64,000 nt of DNA from CAWELS01 sp964468205 (GTDB taxonomy: Bacteria > Acidobacteriota > Terriglobia > Bryobacterales > Bryobacteraceae): positions 1 through 64,000 of the forward strand of contig CAYXVG010000016.1 of assembly GCA_964468205.1 (NCBI GenBank). Reading direction: 5' to 3'. The notes beneath the pieces are model-generated. The model was not told the origin of the DNA. It did no database searches and was given only the letters and a program-made list of their open reading frames with translations. Both the position numbers and the translations under genes were made by a program. Below, piece after piece: positions 50,360-59,044 of this stretch. Each line of letters begins with the position of its first letter. Positions within the stretch are counted from its first letter, which is position 1.

Positions 50360-52228
50360 ATGAAAACCTCTGCAATCAGCCAGCGTGTCGCCGACTTTCT
50401 CAAGCAACACCCGCCCTTTGATTTCATGAACGAGGAGGACCTGCTGGCGCTTGCCGGCGGGGGGCGCGTGAAGTTTCACGAAAGCGGTGAGTTCGTCATC
50501 TGGCAGGGCAAGGCGCCGGCCCAACACGTCTTCGTGATTCAGCAAGGCACCGTCACGATCCTCGAAGAGAGCGGCAACGGCGAACGCCTGTGCGACATCC
50601 GCAGCCGCGGAGACCTGCTGGGCGTGGAGCGGTTCTTTGGCTGCGAAGCCTGGCCGCACTCGGCCAAAACGTCGAGCGACGTCATCCTATACGCCCTCGA
50701 CGCCAGGCAATTCGAACCTCTGCTCGAAAAGTACCCGCGAGGAAAGCGATACCTGGAAGTACACGCGGCGGTGGACTCCGCGCGGGACGTTTCAGCCGGG
50801 GTCCCGATTCGTTCTTCGCTTGCGGTCGGGTTTACCGGCCCCGAACCGCTGACCTGCCTGCTAGGAGACGAAATTCGTGAAGTGGCCAGACGCATGAGTT
50901 CCCGCGACGCGCCGGCAATCGCCGTGGTGGATCGCCGCGGAGCCGTCACCGGAATCGTGACTGCGCGACAACTGTGTGGCCATGTGGCAACGGGAGACAT
51001 TAGTCCCTCGGCTCCAATCGAGTCTCTCAACAACGGCGTCCCGGCGACAGTTTCACCCGGCCTTCCGGCCAGCGAATACGCCCTGGCGATGATCCGCTCT
51101 ACGCACGGAGCGCTGGCCATAACCGAGGACGGCTCGACCCGGGGAGGACTGCTCGGGTTGCTCTTTCCACGGGATCTCGACCAATTCTTCGGCGACAACC
51201 CGGTAGAACTCATCCGGCGAGTTGCGGTGGCGTCCGGCGTCGATGAGTTGCGGTTGCTGCACTTGCGGTTTCGGGCCGTATTCGCCACTTTGCTGACCGG
51301 GCCGGAAACCGTCTCGTGGCTGGGTCCCCTCGCCGGGGAATTCAACACCGTCATGCTCCGGCGTCTGCTGGAGGTCGATCGGGCCGCCGGCAGGCTGGCG
51401 GGCATCAAACATTGCTGGCTGTTCTATGGCGCCGGGGGCCGGGGTGAGCTGCTGGCGCCCGTAGCGCCGCGGGTAGGACTCATCTATGAAGACGGCGGCG
51501 GGGAGGCGAAGACCGTGCAAGAGTCCCTGGCTGCTCTCTGCGGCCGGATTCACGACGGCTTCGTTTCTTGCGGATACTCGCCCCGGACAGCCCGGGACGG
51601 CGCCGGCAACACTGCCTGCGCGTCCCTCACCGGATGGCGGGAATGGTTCACGGGGTGGATTCACGACCCCGTCTTGAAGCGGCTGTACGACCACCGGCCG
51701 TGCTTTGATCTTCGCGTCGCGGCCGGCAACCCGGATCTGCTGGAGTCACTATCGGACTTCGTGATTCAGGAAATCCAGGCGAGGGAAGGCTTTGTTCACC
51801 TCCTCGCTCATGACTCCCTGGCAAACGTGCCGCCCCTCACCTTCTACCGCGGGCTGGTGGTTGAGGAGGGCGGAGGACTGACCGGGGAGCTGCACATCTC
51901 GCGGAACGCCATCCGGCCTCTGGTGGACGTCGGACGAGCGCTCGGTCTGGCCGCTGGGCGTCCTTTCAACTCCTCCTCGTCGGAGCGCTTCGCCGCGGCC
52001 GGGATCGCCGGGACTGGCCATCAGGGACTTCTGGAAGACTCGACTGAGGCGCTTCAGGTGGCTCTCTTCTACCAGGCGCGAGAAGCGGCACGGCGGTTCA
52101 GCGACGGGGCGATCCTCGATCCCGCGACGCTCAGCCGCTATGACCAGCAGCTTCTGAAACGGTCTTTCCGCACCATTCTCCGGCTGCTCGAGTTCGGCGC
52201 CGCGGAATTCTCTCTGGAGAACCTATGA
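50360..52228 (+). CDS. CNB-CBS-DUF294 protein with degenerate nucleotidyltransferase site
   Basis: A 622-residue soluble signalling-type protein: a cyclic-nucleotide-binding domain (residues about 20-125, FVIWQGKAPAQHVFVIQQGTV), two CBS motifs (about 155-285, VVDRRGAVTGIVTARQL) and a DUF294 nucleotidyltransferase-like domain plus C-terminal helical domain (about 295-620). The NTase loop is YGAGGRGELL instead of GSxGRxE, and the following TDQD-type Asp pair is missing (VAPRVGLIYED), so transfer activity is doubtful. Good ribosome site (GAGGGG). The stop overlaps the exonuclease start by 4 bases, a common pairing in bacteria. Confidence 0.85.
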   Translation: MKTSAISQRVADFLKQHPPFDFMNEEDLLALAGGGRVKFHESGEFVIWQGKAPAQHVFVIQQGTVTILEESGNGERLCDIRSRGDLLGVERFFGCEAWPHSAKTSSDVILYALDARQFEPLLEKYPRGKRYLEVHAAVDSARDVSAGVPIRSSLAVGFTGPEPLTCLLGDEIREVARRMSSRDAPAIAVVDRRGAVTGIVTARQLCGHVATGDISPSAPIESLNNGVPATVSPGLPASEYALAMIRSTHGALAITEDGSTRGGLLGLLFPRDLDQFFGDNPVELIRRVAVASGVDELRLLHLRFRAVFATLLTGPETVSWLGPLAGEFNTVMLRRLLEVDRAAGRLAGIKHCWLFYGAGGRGELLAPVAPRVGLIYEDGGGEAKTVQESLAALCGRIHDGFVSCGYSPRTARDGAGNTACASLTGWREWFTGWIHDPVLKRLYDHRPCFDLRVAAGNPDLLESLSDFVIQEIQAREGFVHLLAHDSLANVPPLTFYRGLVVEEGGGLTGELHISRNAIRPLVDVGRALGLAAGRPFNSSSSERFAAAGIAGTGHQGLLEDSTEALQVALFYQAREAARRFSDGAILDPATLSRYDQQLLKRSFRTILRLLEFGAAEFSLENL

Positions 52229-52887
52229 GCTTCCCGGAAGCCTTGGCCGGCTACTACGACTCCTTTCGACAGACGTGGGAGGATGACACCCCAACGGAGC
52301 TCGTGCGCTTCGTCGTGCTCGATTCGGAGACAACCGGCCTCGACCCGCGCAAAGACCGCCTCGTGTCCATCGGCGCCGTGGCCGTCGAGCGGAACGAGAT
52401 CGTCCTCGCCGACGCCTTTGAAGCGTTGCTGAAAGTCCAATACAACACCAGCGCCGTAACCGTGCATGGGGTGACCTGCGAGGAGAGCCGGGACGGGCTC
52501 GATGAAGCGGATGCCGTTATGCGATTCCTCCACTATCTGCGCGACGGAATCATTGTCGGCCATCACATCGCACACGACGTTGAGACGTTCAATGCGGCCT
52601 GCGAGCGCCATTGGGGAATTCGCATGCCGAACCGCGGCCTGGACACGATGGATTTGACGCTGCATCTCGAGCAGGACGGCGTGCTGCCCGTCGAAAACGA
52701 GATCCGCAACTTCTCGCTCGATGCCCTGTGCGAACTCTTTGACGTCGTTCCGCACGACCGCCACACCGCCGCCGGGGACGCCTTCATCACGGCGCAGATC
52801 TTCCTCCGCCTTCTGCGCTATGCCGCGAAAGCCGGACGGACGACGCTCGGTTCCATCTGTGAACCGTTCGTCACACCCGAAGAATAG
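52225..52887 (+). CDS. DnaQ-like 3'-5' exonuclease
   Basis: A 220-residue DEDDh exonuclease of the proofreading-subunit type. Exo I is FVVLDSETTGLDP, Exo II is IVGHHIAHDVETFN, and Exo III is HDRHTAAGDAFITAQIF with the catalytic His and Asp. No other domain. It overlaps the CNB-CBS-DUF294 gene by 4 bases (ATGA), so the two are translationally coupled and may form a regulatory complex; a housekeeping replicative role is less likely because the gene is not near dnaE or rnhA. Confidence 0.9.
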   Translation: MSFPEALAGYYDSFRQTWEDDTPTELVRFVVLDSETTGLDPRKDRLVSIGAVAVERNEIVLADAFEALLKVQYNTSAVTVHGVTCEESRDGLDEADAVMRFLHYLRDGIIVGHHIAHDVETFNAACERHWGIRMPNRGLDTMDLTLHLEQDGVLPVENEIRNFSLDALCELFDVVPHDRHTAAGDAFITAQIFLRLLRYAAKAGRTTLGSICEPFVTPEE

Positions 52888-52910
52888 CTGGCGGTGGTAA
52901 TGTGAGATCC

Positions 52911-54548
52911 ATGCGACAGATCGTTATCAAAATCGCCGGGGCCTCGCTCGCCCTTTTGCTCGTTTCCTGCTCGGCCGGCGGGCCGGAGTTCGTCGAGCCG
53001 CCGGTCGTCAGCGCCAACCCCAATCCGGCCGTCCCGCAAGCTGCCGTCCTGAGGTTCGAAACCGCCGTTCCCGTGGAGACGATTCTTCATGTCTCCGACG
53101 GCGAGAACGCATGGGAACTGAGATATGAGCAAGGTCGGAATCCCGCGGAAGGCCTCGCCGTGGTTGGACTGCGTCCCGATCGCGATCACGAAATCCGCGT
53201 GAGCATCAGCGACGGCAATCGCTCCACCACATTTCCCGACCCGCTCCGGTATGTTACGCCACCGCTGCCGGAAGACCGCGAGCGATTCCCTCCGCTCGAG
53301 GTGACCGTAAACGAAAGCGCCGAACTCGAGCCGGGCTTCATCCTCTTCAACCCACGCCGGCGCCGTGTCGGCCAGCCGCGCTTCGGAGCCGGGTTCGGAA
53401 TGCTCCTCGCGGTCGACTACAACGGCGAAGTTCTCTGGTACTACCAGACCGACTCCCGTATCAGCGACTTCGAAAGATTCGCCAACGGCAATCTCTTCTT
53501 CATCACGCAAGACTACCGGATCGTCGAGATCGACTGGCTCGGCAATACCAGGAATACTTGGTACGCCTCCGGCCGTCCGGAGGGTGATCTCGAGGGTGGT
53601 GTCAAGGTGGACACTCTCACCTTCCACCACGAACTGGATGAGCTGCCGAACGGAAACATCATCGTGCTTGGCTCGGAGATCCGCGAGGTGGACAACTACT
53701 ACACCTCGGAGTACGACGCGAACGCGCCCCGCAAGCGGCAGCGGGTGATGGGCGACGTCATCGTCGAGTTTGACCGCGAGACCGGCGAAACAGTGTGGGA
53801 ATGGAAGGCGTTTGATTACATGGATCCGTTCCGTATCGGCTACGAGACCTTTTCCGGCTACTGGTACCGCCGGGGATTCCCGGGAGTCGTCGACTGGAGC
53901 CACGCCAACAACCTCATCTACGACGCCTCGGACGACTCCATCATTATCAACTTCCGCTATCAGGCCGCCGCGGTGAAGATCGATCGCACATCCAAGGAGA
54001 TCAAGTGGATCCTCGGCGAGCCCGGCGGCTGGGGAGAACTGTCGGACAAGCTCCTCAAACCGGCCGGCGATCTTCGCTGGCCCTATCACCAGCATGCTCC
54101 GCAGCCCACCCCGCACGGGACCGTCCTCATCTTCGACAACGGGAACTATCAAACCCGCCCGTTCACGCCCCCGAAAAAGCCCTCCGAGACATACACCCGG
54201 GCGGTCGAGTACAGGATTGACGGGGAAGAGAGGACTATCGAGCAGGTCTGGGAGTCCGAACAGCAGGGCCCGGATTCCGTCTTGAGCTTCGCCATGGGGG
54301 ATGTCGATTATCTCCCGAATACCGGCAACGTGCTGGTCGCCTACGGATTTGTGATGGACCCCGAAGCCGTGCGCAGCGGGAAGTTCCAATGGAAAGGCGC
54401 GCTCAATTTCCACTCCGGCACCCGCCTGCGGCAGTTCCGGCGATCCACCCCGCCGGACCTGCTCTGGGAGTTGGTGCTGTTCGACGATTCGGAAGTGGAC
54501 CCGGTCGGCTGGGCCCTCTTCGGCGCCGAACACTTCGCGCAGTGGTAA
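52911..54548 (+). CDS. Arylsulfotransferase (ASST)-family lipoprotein
   Basis: A 545-residue lipoprotein (lipobox LLLVSCSA). An N-terminal Ig-like/fibronectin-like region (about 30-125) precedes a six-bladed propeller of the ASST family. The segment DWSHANNLIYDASDDSIIIN, then KEIKWILGEPGGW and YHQHAPQPTPHGTVLIFDNG, holds the catalytic-type His. ASST enzymes transfer sulfate from phenolic sulfate esters to phenols and act in the periplasm. With the sulfatases nearby, a role in sulfate-ester turnover is plausible. A GTG three codons upstream (52902) is an alternative start. Confidence 0.82.
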   Translation: MRQIVIKIAGASLALLLVSCSAGGPEFVEPPVVSANPNPAVPQAAVLRFETAVPVETILHVSDGENAWELRYEQGRNPAEGLAVVGLRPDRDHEIRVSISDGNRSTTFPDPLRYVTPPLPEDRERFPPLEVTVNESAELEPGFILFNPRRRRVGQPRFGAGFGMLLAVDYNGEVLWYYQTDSRISDFERFANGNLFFITQDYRIVEIDWLGNTRNTWYASGRPEGDLEGGVKVDTLTFHHELDELPNGNIIVLGSEIREVDNYYTSEYDANAPRKRQRVMGDVIVEFDRETGETVWEWKAFDYMDPFRIGYETFSGYWYRRGFPGVVDWSHANNLIYDASDDSIIINFRYQAAAVKIDRTSKEIKWILGEPGGWGELSDKLLKPAGDLRWPYHQHAPQPTPHGTVLIFDNGNYQTRPFTPPKKPSETYTRAVEYRIDGEERTIEQVWESEQQGPDSVLSFAMGDVDYLPNTGNVLVAYGFVMDPEAVRSGKFQWKGALNFHSGTRLRQFRRSTPPDLLWELVLFDDSEVDPVGWALFGAEHFAQW

Positions 54549-54786
54549 CGCCCGGCTTCCTCATTCACTCCTCAAGCTCGCCCCGGTACGTCGAGTCACC
54601 CGTGCGCCCCCGGCGAGACCTTCTTCATCGTCATCCAGTTCCAACCTTTTCGAAAAATTTCGGCTTGTATTTTCAACCGCTTGCGTGGTTGGAGCCCCTC
54701 GTCCCCTTGGTCCGGCGTGGTATTCCTGAAACAGGGTATCCACTTAGCTGGACTAACCCCGAGCTAAGGCGGTGGCTCCCGCAAAG

Positions 54787-54812
54787 CGAATCGCCAGATT
54801 CGCCAGGCTGGC
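54787..54812. repeat. Two adjacent short hairpins
   Basis: CGAATC-gcca-GATTCG (54787-54802; 6-base-pair perfect stem) runs directly into GCCAG-g-CTGGC (54802-54812). They lie in the spacer between convergent genes, upstream of the longer inverted repeat at 54867-54934. Possible transcription-termination or nucleoid-associated repeat. Confidence 0.45.
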
Positions 54813-54866
54813 AGTCAGGCATGCGGTTGGCTTAGGGCTGGCGTCATTGGAGGTCTGGCGACGCGA

Positions 54867-54934
54867 GGGGGTGCCGGTTTGGAGGCTTACCTTCGTGATA
54901 AACATTCAAACTAAGGTGCCAAACTGGCACCCCC
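54867..54934. repeat. Long inverted repeat with an alternative inner hairpin
   Basis: Left arm GGGGGTGCCGGTTTGG (54867-54882) pairs with CCAAACTGGCACCCCC (54919-54934), 15 of 16 positions Watson-Crick and one G-U in RNA, loop 36 bases. The right arm also folds alone: GGTGCCA-aac-TGGCACC (54915-54931), so two mutually exclusive structures are possible. Location between convergent genes fits a bidirectional terminator or a dispersed repeat element. Confidence 0.55.
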
Positions 54935-54972
54935 ACGGAATTATGGATTGCCCGGAGCCAATCCCCGGCCGG

Positions 54973-57324
54973 TTAGAGCGCCGGGCCGAAGGCATAATCC
55001 CGCCCGGCCTCCGTCTCCACCCGTTTTTCGCGCCCGGCGTAGCGGAGCGTCACGGGCTTGCCGTGCAGGGAACGCACTCGGGCGCTGACCAATTTGCCTT
55101 CCGCCCACTCGAGATCCACTTCGAATCCGCCTCTCGCCCGCAGGCCGGTGATCTTACCGGCCGGCCAGGCCGAAGGCAGCGCCGGCAATAAGTGCAGATA
55201 GCCCTCCCGCCCCGTCTGCACCACGTTCTCATCTGCCGCTGTGCCGCGCGGATCGTGGCTCTGCAGGAGCATCTCCGCTATCCCGGCCGTGGCGCCGAAG
55301 TTGCCGTCAATCTGGAACGGCGGGTGGGCGTCGAAGAGGTTCGGGTAGAGGCCCCCATGCCGTGCACCCGGATCCTTTGGACGGTCTTTCGGCACCGGCT
55401 GGAGCAGGTTACGGAGAATGAGGTAGGCGTGATCGCCGTCCAGAAACCGCGCCCACAGATTCACCTTCCACCCCATCGACCAGCCCGTGGCCCCGTCGCC
55501 GCGGAATTCGAGCGACTTCCGTGCCGCGGCGAACAGCTCCGGAGTTCCGTAGGGCGTGATTTCCAAGCCGGGATGGAGTCCCCACAGATGGGAAACATGC
55601 CGGTGCCTGTTCTCCGGATCGTCGATGTCCTCGAGCCACTCCTGCAACTGGCCGAGGCGGCCGATCTGGTTCGGCGCGATCCGGCTCCGCTTTGTCCGCA
55701 ACTCCTCGCGCAGATCTTCGTCAACCCCGAGTACCTCGCTCGCCGCAATCACGTTGCCGAATAGATTCCGGATGATCTGATGGTCCATCGTCGGCCCCAT
55801 CACCAGTCCGCCGTTTTCCGGCGAGTTGCTCGGCCCCGAAATGAGCCAGTCCGGCCGCTCCGGGTGCTCGATGAGATAGTCCACGAAGAACAGCGCCGCT
55901 CCCTTCATCAGCGGGTAGGCCGTATCGCGGAGAAACGCCTCGTCGCCTTCGTAGAGGTAGTGTTGCCAGAGATGCTGGCAGAGCCAGGCCCCGCCGGTGG
56001 GCCAGATGCCGTGGTTGGAGTGGTTGATCGGGGCCGTGCCGCGCCAAAGGTCGAAATTGTGATGGAGCACCCACCCGCGGGCTTTGTAATGCGCCTCGGC
56101 GGTCCGGGCACCGGAAGCGGCAACCTCCCGGAGAGCGTCAAACAGGGCCCGGTTGCACGTGGCTAGGTTCGTGAGGTTCGCCGGCCAGTAGTTCATCTCT
56201 GTGTTGATATTCACCGTGTACTTGCTGTCCCACGGCGGCTCATTCGAGTCGTTCCACAAACCCTGTAGGTTGGCGGGTTGCCCGCCCGGACGGCTGGAGG
56301 CGATCAGCAGGTAGCGGCCATATTGGAACAACAGCGCGACGAGACCGGGGTCGTCCTTCTCATGGAAGGCCGCAATTCGCTGGTCCGTGGCCGCCGCGTG
56401 AGCGCCGGCCCTTCCAAGGTCCACGCTGACCCGGCGGAACAGCGACTGATGGTCCTGGATATGGGCTTGTTTGAGGCCTTCGTACGTTTTGTTCCGGGCC
56501 CCATCCAGCACCTCGTCATTGCGGGTCCGCGGGTTGGCGCTAACGGTCCGGAAATTGACGAAGTTCGTGGCTCCCGCGAGCAGCAGCGTCGCCGCGGCGC
56601 CGGATTTCACGGTGATCCCCGTATCGGCCACCTCCGTGAAACCGTCGGTCGAGACGGCCAGCCGCGCCTCGTAGCGAATCGCCCCGCCGGAGATTCCCCC
56701 CGAGAGCGCGAGTTCGCCGCCCCGTTTGTCCACCGTGTCGCCCTCGTGCGCCCCCCGCAGCGAGGCGCGGAAGTGGAGATTCTCCGCGCTGGAGGCCGTC
56801 AGACGGACTACGAGGACCTGGTCGGGAAAGCTGGCGAACACCTCGCGCGTGTAGGTGACGCCCCCGGCTTCGAACCGCGTTGTCGCGACTCCAGTGTCGA
56901 GATCCAAGCTACGCCGGTAGTCCGCAACCGCGGCCGCGTCCAACCCCGGATACTCGATGATGAGGTCGCCAAATGCCTGGTACGCCTTCTGGCGCAGCGG
57001 CACGCTCATGAACTCCTTCATTGCGAGCGTCTCCGCCTCCGCCTGCTTCCCCTCGAACAGCAGCCGGCGTAGCTCCCGGAGGTGACTGGCCGCGCCGGGG
57101 CGGACATACTCGTGCGGCTCCCCTGTCCAGACCGTGTCTTCATTGAATTGAATGCGCTCGCGCGCCGCGCCGCCGAACACCATCGCGCCGAGCCGCCCAT
57201 TGCCCACCGGCAGCGCTTCGTTCCAATCCCCGGCCGGGGCGTCGTACCACAGCTCGAGCGACTCAGCCGCCCCAGCGCTCAGGCCGCTCGCAAGAACGAA
57301 AGCGATTGCCGCACGAATCCACAT
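54973..57324 (-). CDS. GH95 family alpha-L-fucosidase/galactosidase
   Basis: A 783-residue exported glycoside hydrolase of family 95, which releases terminal alpha-1,2-fucose or galactose. The signal peptide ends near SAGAA. The N-terminal beta domain opens with WYDAPAGDWNEALPVGNG and RIQFNEDTVWTGEPHEY; the helical catalytic barrel carries VNINTEMNYWPANLTNL, where the catalytic Asn pair sits, and RHVSHLWGLHPGLEI. The C-terminal FQIDGNFGATAGIAEML holds the conserved Asp. The start at MWIRAAIAFV is preferred over an ATG three codons upstream. It fits degradation of fucosylated, possibly sulfated polysaccharides. Confidence 0.9.
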   Translation of the reverse strand: MWIRAAIAFVLASGLSAGAAESLELWYDAPAGDWNEALPVGNGRLGAMVFGGAARERIQFNEDTVWTGEPHEYVRPGAASHLRELRRLLFEGKQAEAETLAMKEFMSVPLRQKAYQAFGDLIIEYPGLDAAAVADYRRSLDLDTGVATTRFEAGGVTYTREVFASFPDQVLVVRLTASSAENLHFRASLRGAHEGDTVDKRGGELALSGGISGGAIRYEARLAVSTDGFTEVADTGITVKSGAAATLLLAGATNFVNFRTVSANPRTRNDEVLDGARNKTYEGLKQAHIQDHQSLFRRVSVDLGRAGAHAAATDQRIAAFHEKDDPGLVALLFQYGRYLLIASSRPGGQPANLQGLWNDSNEPPWDSKYTVNINTEMNYWPANLTNLATCNRALFDALREVAASGARTAEAHYKARGWVLHHNFDLWRGTAPINHSNHGIWPTGGAWLCQHLWQHYLYEGDEAFLRDTAYPLMKGAALFFVDYLIEHPERPDWLISGPSNSPENGGLVMGPTMDHQIIRNLFGNVIAASEVLGVDEDLREELRTKRSRIAPNQIGRLGQLQEWLEDIDDPENRHRHVSHLWGLHPGLEITPYGTPELFAAARKSLEFRGDGATGWSMGWKVNLWARFLDGDHAYLILRNLLQPVPKDRPKDPGARHGGLYPNLFDAHPPFQIDGNFGATAGIAEMLLQSHDPRGTAADENVVQTGREGYLHLLPALPSAWPAGKITGLRARGGFEVDLEWAEGKLVSARVRSLHGKPVTLRYAGREKRVETEAGRDYAFGPAL

Positions 57325-57350
57325 GCCGACCATGCTAATACGCCTCCCCC

Positions 57351-57505
57351 CACCACCGCTCCCCCCGGCGGCCTCACGCTACTCCACATGCCGGCCACGC
57401 GAATCCCCTCCCGCCAGCACTCCCCCCCGGGCTTACGCTACTCCACATGCCGGCCACGCGAAACCGCCCCCTCCCGTCAGCACTCCCCCGGCGGGCTTAG
57501 GCTAC
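57351..57505. repeat. Tandem repeat, about 60-base unit, 2.5 copies
   Basis: Two near-identical blocks containing ACGCTACTCCACATGCCGG then CCACGCGAA, followed by a C-rich stretch, begin at about 57376 and 57435 (period 59), and a third partial block (GGGCTTAGGCTAC) starts near 57493 (period 64). Sits between the GH95 start and the small basic gene at 57541, so it is in a 5' regulatory position for both. Confidence 0.7.
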
Positions 57506-57540
57506 AATGAAGAGAATCTTTCACTTGGAGAAATCAGACG

Positions 57541-57672
57541 TTGGCTGAAGAGAAAACCTATCAAGCGGAATACGTGGGCAGCGGCACCTTCATCATCAGC
57601 AAGCCCAAACGTAAGAAAAACAAGCGGCGGCAGCAGAAGCTGAAAAGCCCAAAGACCGGAATGCGCAAGTAG
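57541..57672 (+). CDS. Very small basic protein
   Basis: A 43-residue reading frame starting at TTG with GGAG ten bases upstream. The N-terminal half is mixed (EEKTYQAEYVGSGTFIIS) and the C-terminal half is strongly basic (KPKRKKNKRRQQKLKSPK), so it may bind nucleic acid. It lies 22 bases upstream of glucarate dehydratase and may be co-transcribed. It is too short for a family call, but its base composition differs from the flanking repeat and it ends cleanly. Confidence 0.5.
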   Translation: MAEEKTYQAEYVGSGTFIISKPKRKKNKRRQQKLKSPKTGMRK

Positions 57673-57694
57673 CCCGTCCCACAACCGCCTCCCG

Positions 57695-58996
57695 ATGCGA
57701 ATCACGGAACTCCGGCTCCACCCGATCGCGGTGGCAGACCCTCCGTTGCGCAGCTCCTACGGCCGTCATGCACCCTATGCCCTGCGCACGATTGTCGAGA
57801 TCCAGACGGACGACGGACTGACCGGAATCTCGGAAACCTACGGCGGCGACGGCCCGCTGGCGGCGTTCGAGGAAGCCCGCCCGCTCGTCGAAGGCCGCGA
57901 TCCATTTGAGCTCACCGGCCTCTGGCAGCAGCTCTCCGGGCAATCCAGCGCCGGCGACCGTTCGCAGACCTTCCTGGTCCCCGGCGAAAATCCGCTCGAT
58001 AAGCACACCCGAACCTTCGCCGCCATCGAGGTAGCCTGCCTCGACCTGATCGGCAAAGCCGTCGGGAAACCCCTCTGCGACGTAGTGGGCGGGCGGGCCC
58101 GCGACAAAGCCCCCTTCTCCGCCTATTTGTTCTATAAGCACGACGGGGGCGGCGGCCTCGGCGATGACACCCGGGAGGACGAATACGGCGAATGCCTCGA
58201 CCCGGATTCCATGGTCCGGCAGTGCCGCTACATGGTCGAGCGCTACGGCTTTCGCGAGATCAAGCTGAAGGGCGGCGTGCTCGAGCCGGATCTCGAAATC
58301 GAAACCATTCGGCAGTTGCGGCGGGAGTTCGGCCCGGACTACCCCCTGCGCATCGATCCCAACTGCGCCTGGTCCGTCGAAACCTCGGTCCAGGTCGGCG
58401 AGGCGCTCAAGGATGAACTCGCCGCTGGCGGTTACCTGGAGGACCCGACCGCGACGCTCGAAGGCATGGCGGAAGTCCGCCGGCGGCTCCTCGCAAAGGG
58501 CATCGAAACCCCGCAGGCCTCGAATGTGGCCACCACCTGCTTCGCCCACGTTCCCGAGGCGAAGCGCCTCGACGCTGTGCAGATAATCCTCTCCGACCCC
58601 CACTACTGGGGCGGCATCCGGTACCAGAAGAACCTCTCATTCCTCTGCGAAGTGCTCGGCATGGGACTCTCCATGCACTCGAACAACCACCTCGGCGTAA
58701 GCATGATGATCATGGCCCACGCCGCGCTCGCCTCTCCCCATCTCACCCACGCCTGCGACACCCACTACCCCTGGCAAACGGAACGTGACGAAGTGGTCGC
58801 CGGCGGCCGCATACGGTTTCAAGATGGCTGCATCCCCGTCCCGGACAAACCTGGGCTGGGCGTTGAGCTCGACTACGATCAGCTCGAACGCCTGGAGGAA
58901 CGCTACCGCAAACTCCCCTACCGTAAACGCGACGACGAAGCCGAGATGCGCAAGCACGTCGATCCCAACTGGAAGCGCGTCCTCCCCCGCTGGTAG
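57695..58996 (+). CDS. Glucarate dehydratase-type enolase-superfamily enzyme
   Basis: A 433-residue muconate-lactonising/mandelate-racemase-type enolase with the full glucarate dehydratase set: K190 and K192 (REIKLKGG), metal ligands D221, E249 and N277 (RIDPNCAW, YLEDPT, QASNVATTCF) with N223, and the D301-H328 dyad (SDPHYWGG, MHSNNHLGVS). Dehydrates D-glucarate or a related aldarate to 5-keto-4-deoxyglucarate. Cytoplasmic. Downstream genes of the pathway (kdgD/garL) are not adjacent; the exported HpaI-type aldolase far upstream is not an obvious partner. Confidence 0.92.
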   Translation: MRITELRLHPIAVADPPLRSSYGRHAPYALRTIVEIQTDDGLTGISETYGGDGPLAAFEEARPLVEGRDPFELTGLWQQLSGQSSAGDRSQTFLVPGENPLDKHTRTFAAIEVACLDLIGKAVGKPLCDVVGGRARDKAPFSAYLFYKHDGGGGLGDDTREDEYGECLDPDSMVRQCRYMVERYGFREIKLKGGVLEPDLEIETIRQLRREFGPDYPLRIDPNCAWSVETSVQVGEALKDELAAGGYLEDPTATLEGMAEVRRRLLAKGIETPQASNVATTCFAHVPEAKRLDAVQIILSDPHYWGGIRYQKNLSFLCEVLGMGLSMHSNNHLGVSMMIMAHAALASPHLTHACDTHYPWQTERDEVVAGGRIRFQDGCIPVPDKPGLGVELDYDQLERLEERYRKLPYRKRDDEAEMRKHVDPNWKRVLPRW

Positions 58997-59044
58997 CGCA
59001 GTCTCCTCCTCCGCCTTCATCCGGCCGCGGCCGGCCGGTCCGTG

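Larger units (their letters stand above)
54549..54972. other. Gene-free spacer with several hairpins
   Basis: About 420 bases between convergent genes (ASST-family lipoprotein and GH95) with no convincing reading frame. The right half holds at least three hairpin-forming segments (annotated separately), and short frames across it are low-complexity. May be a degraded mobile or dispersed repeat; no terminal inverted repeats or transposase fragment seen. Confidence 0.5.

Noticed and set aside
54772..55191. 139-residue plus-strand frame crossing the spacer into the GH95 3' end
   Set aside because: Half of it is antisense of GH95 and the rest covers the hairpin region; no homologue recognised and no ribosome site.
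59013..59042. CCGGCCGCGGCCGG palindrome between glucarate dehydratase and rdgB
   Set aside because: Perfect but loop-free GC palindrome in a GC-rich spacer; could be part of a terminator but is not distinctive.
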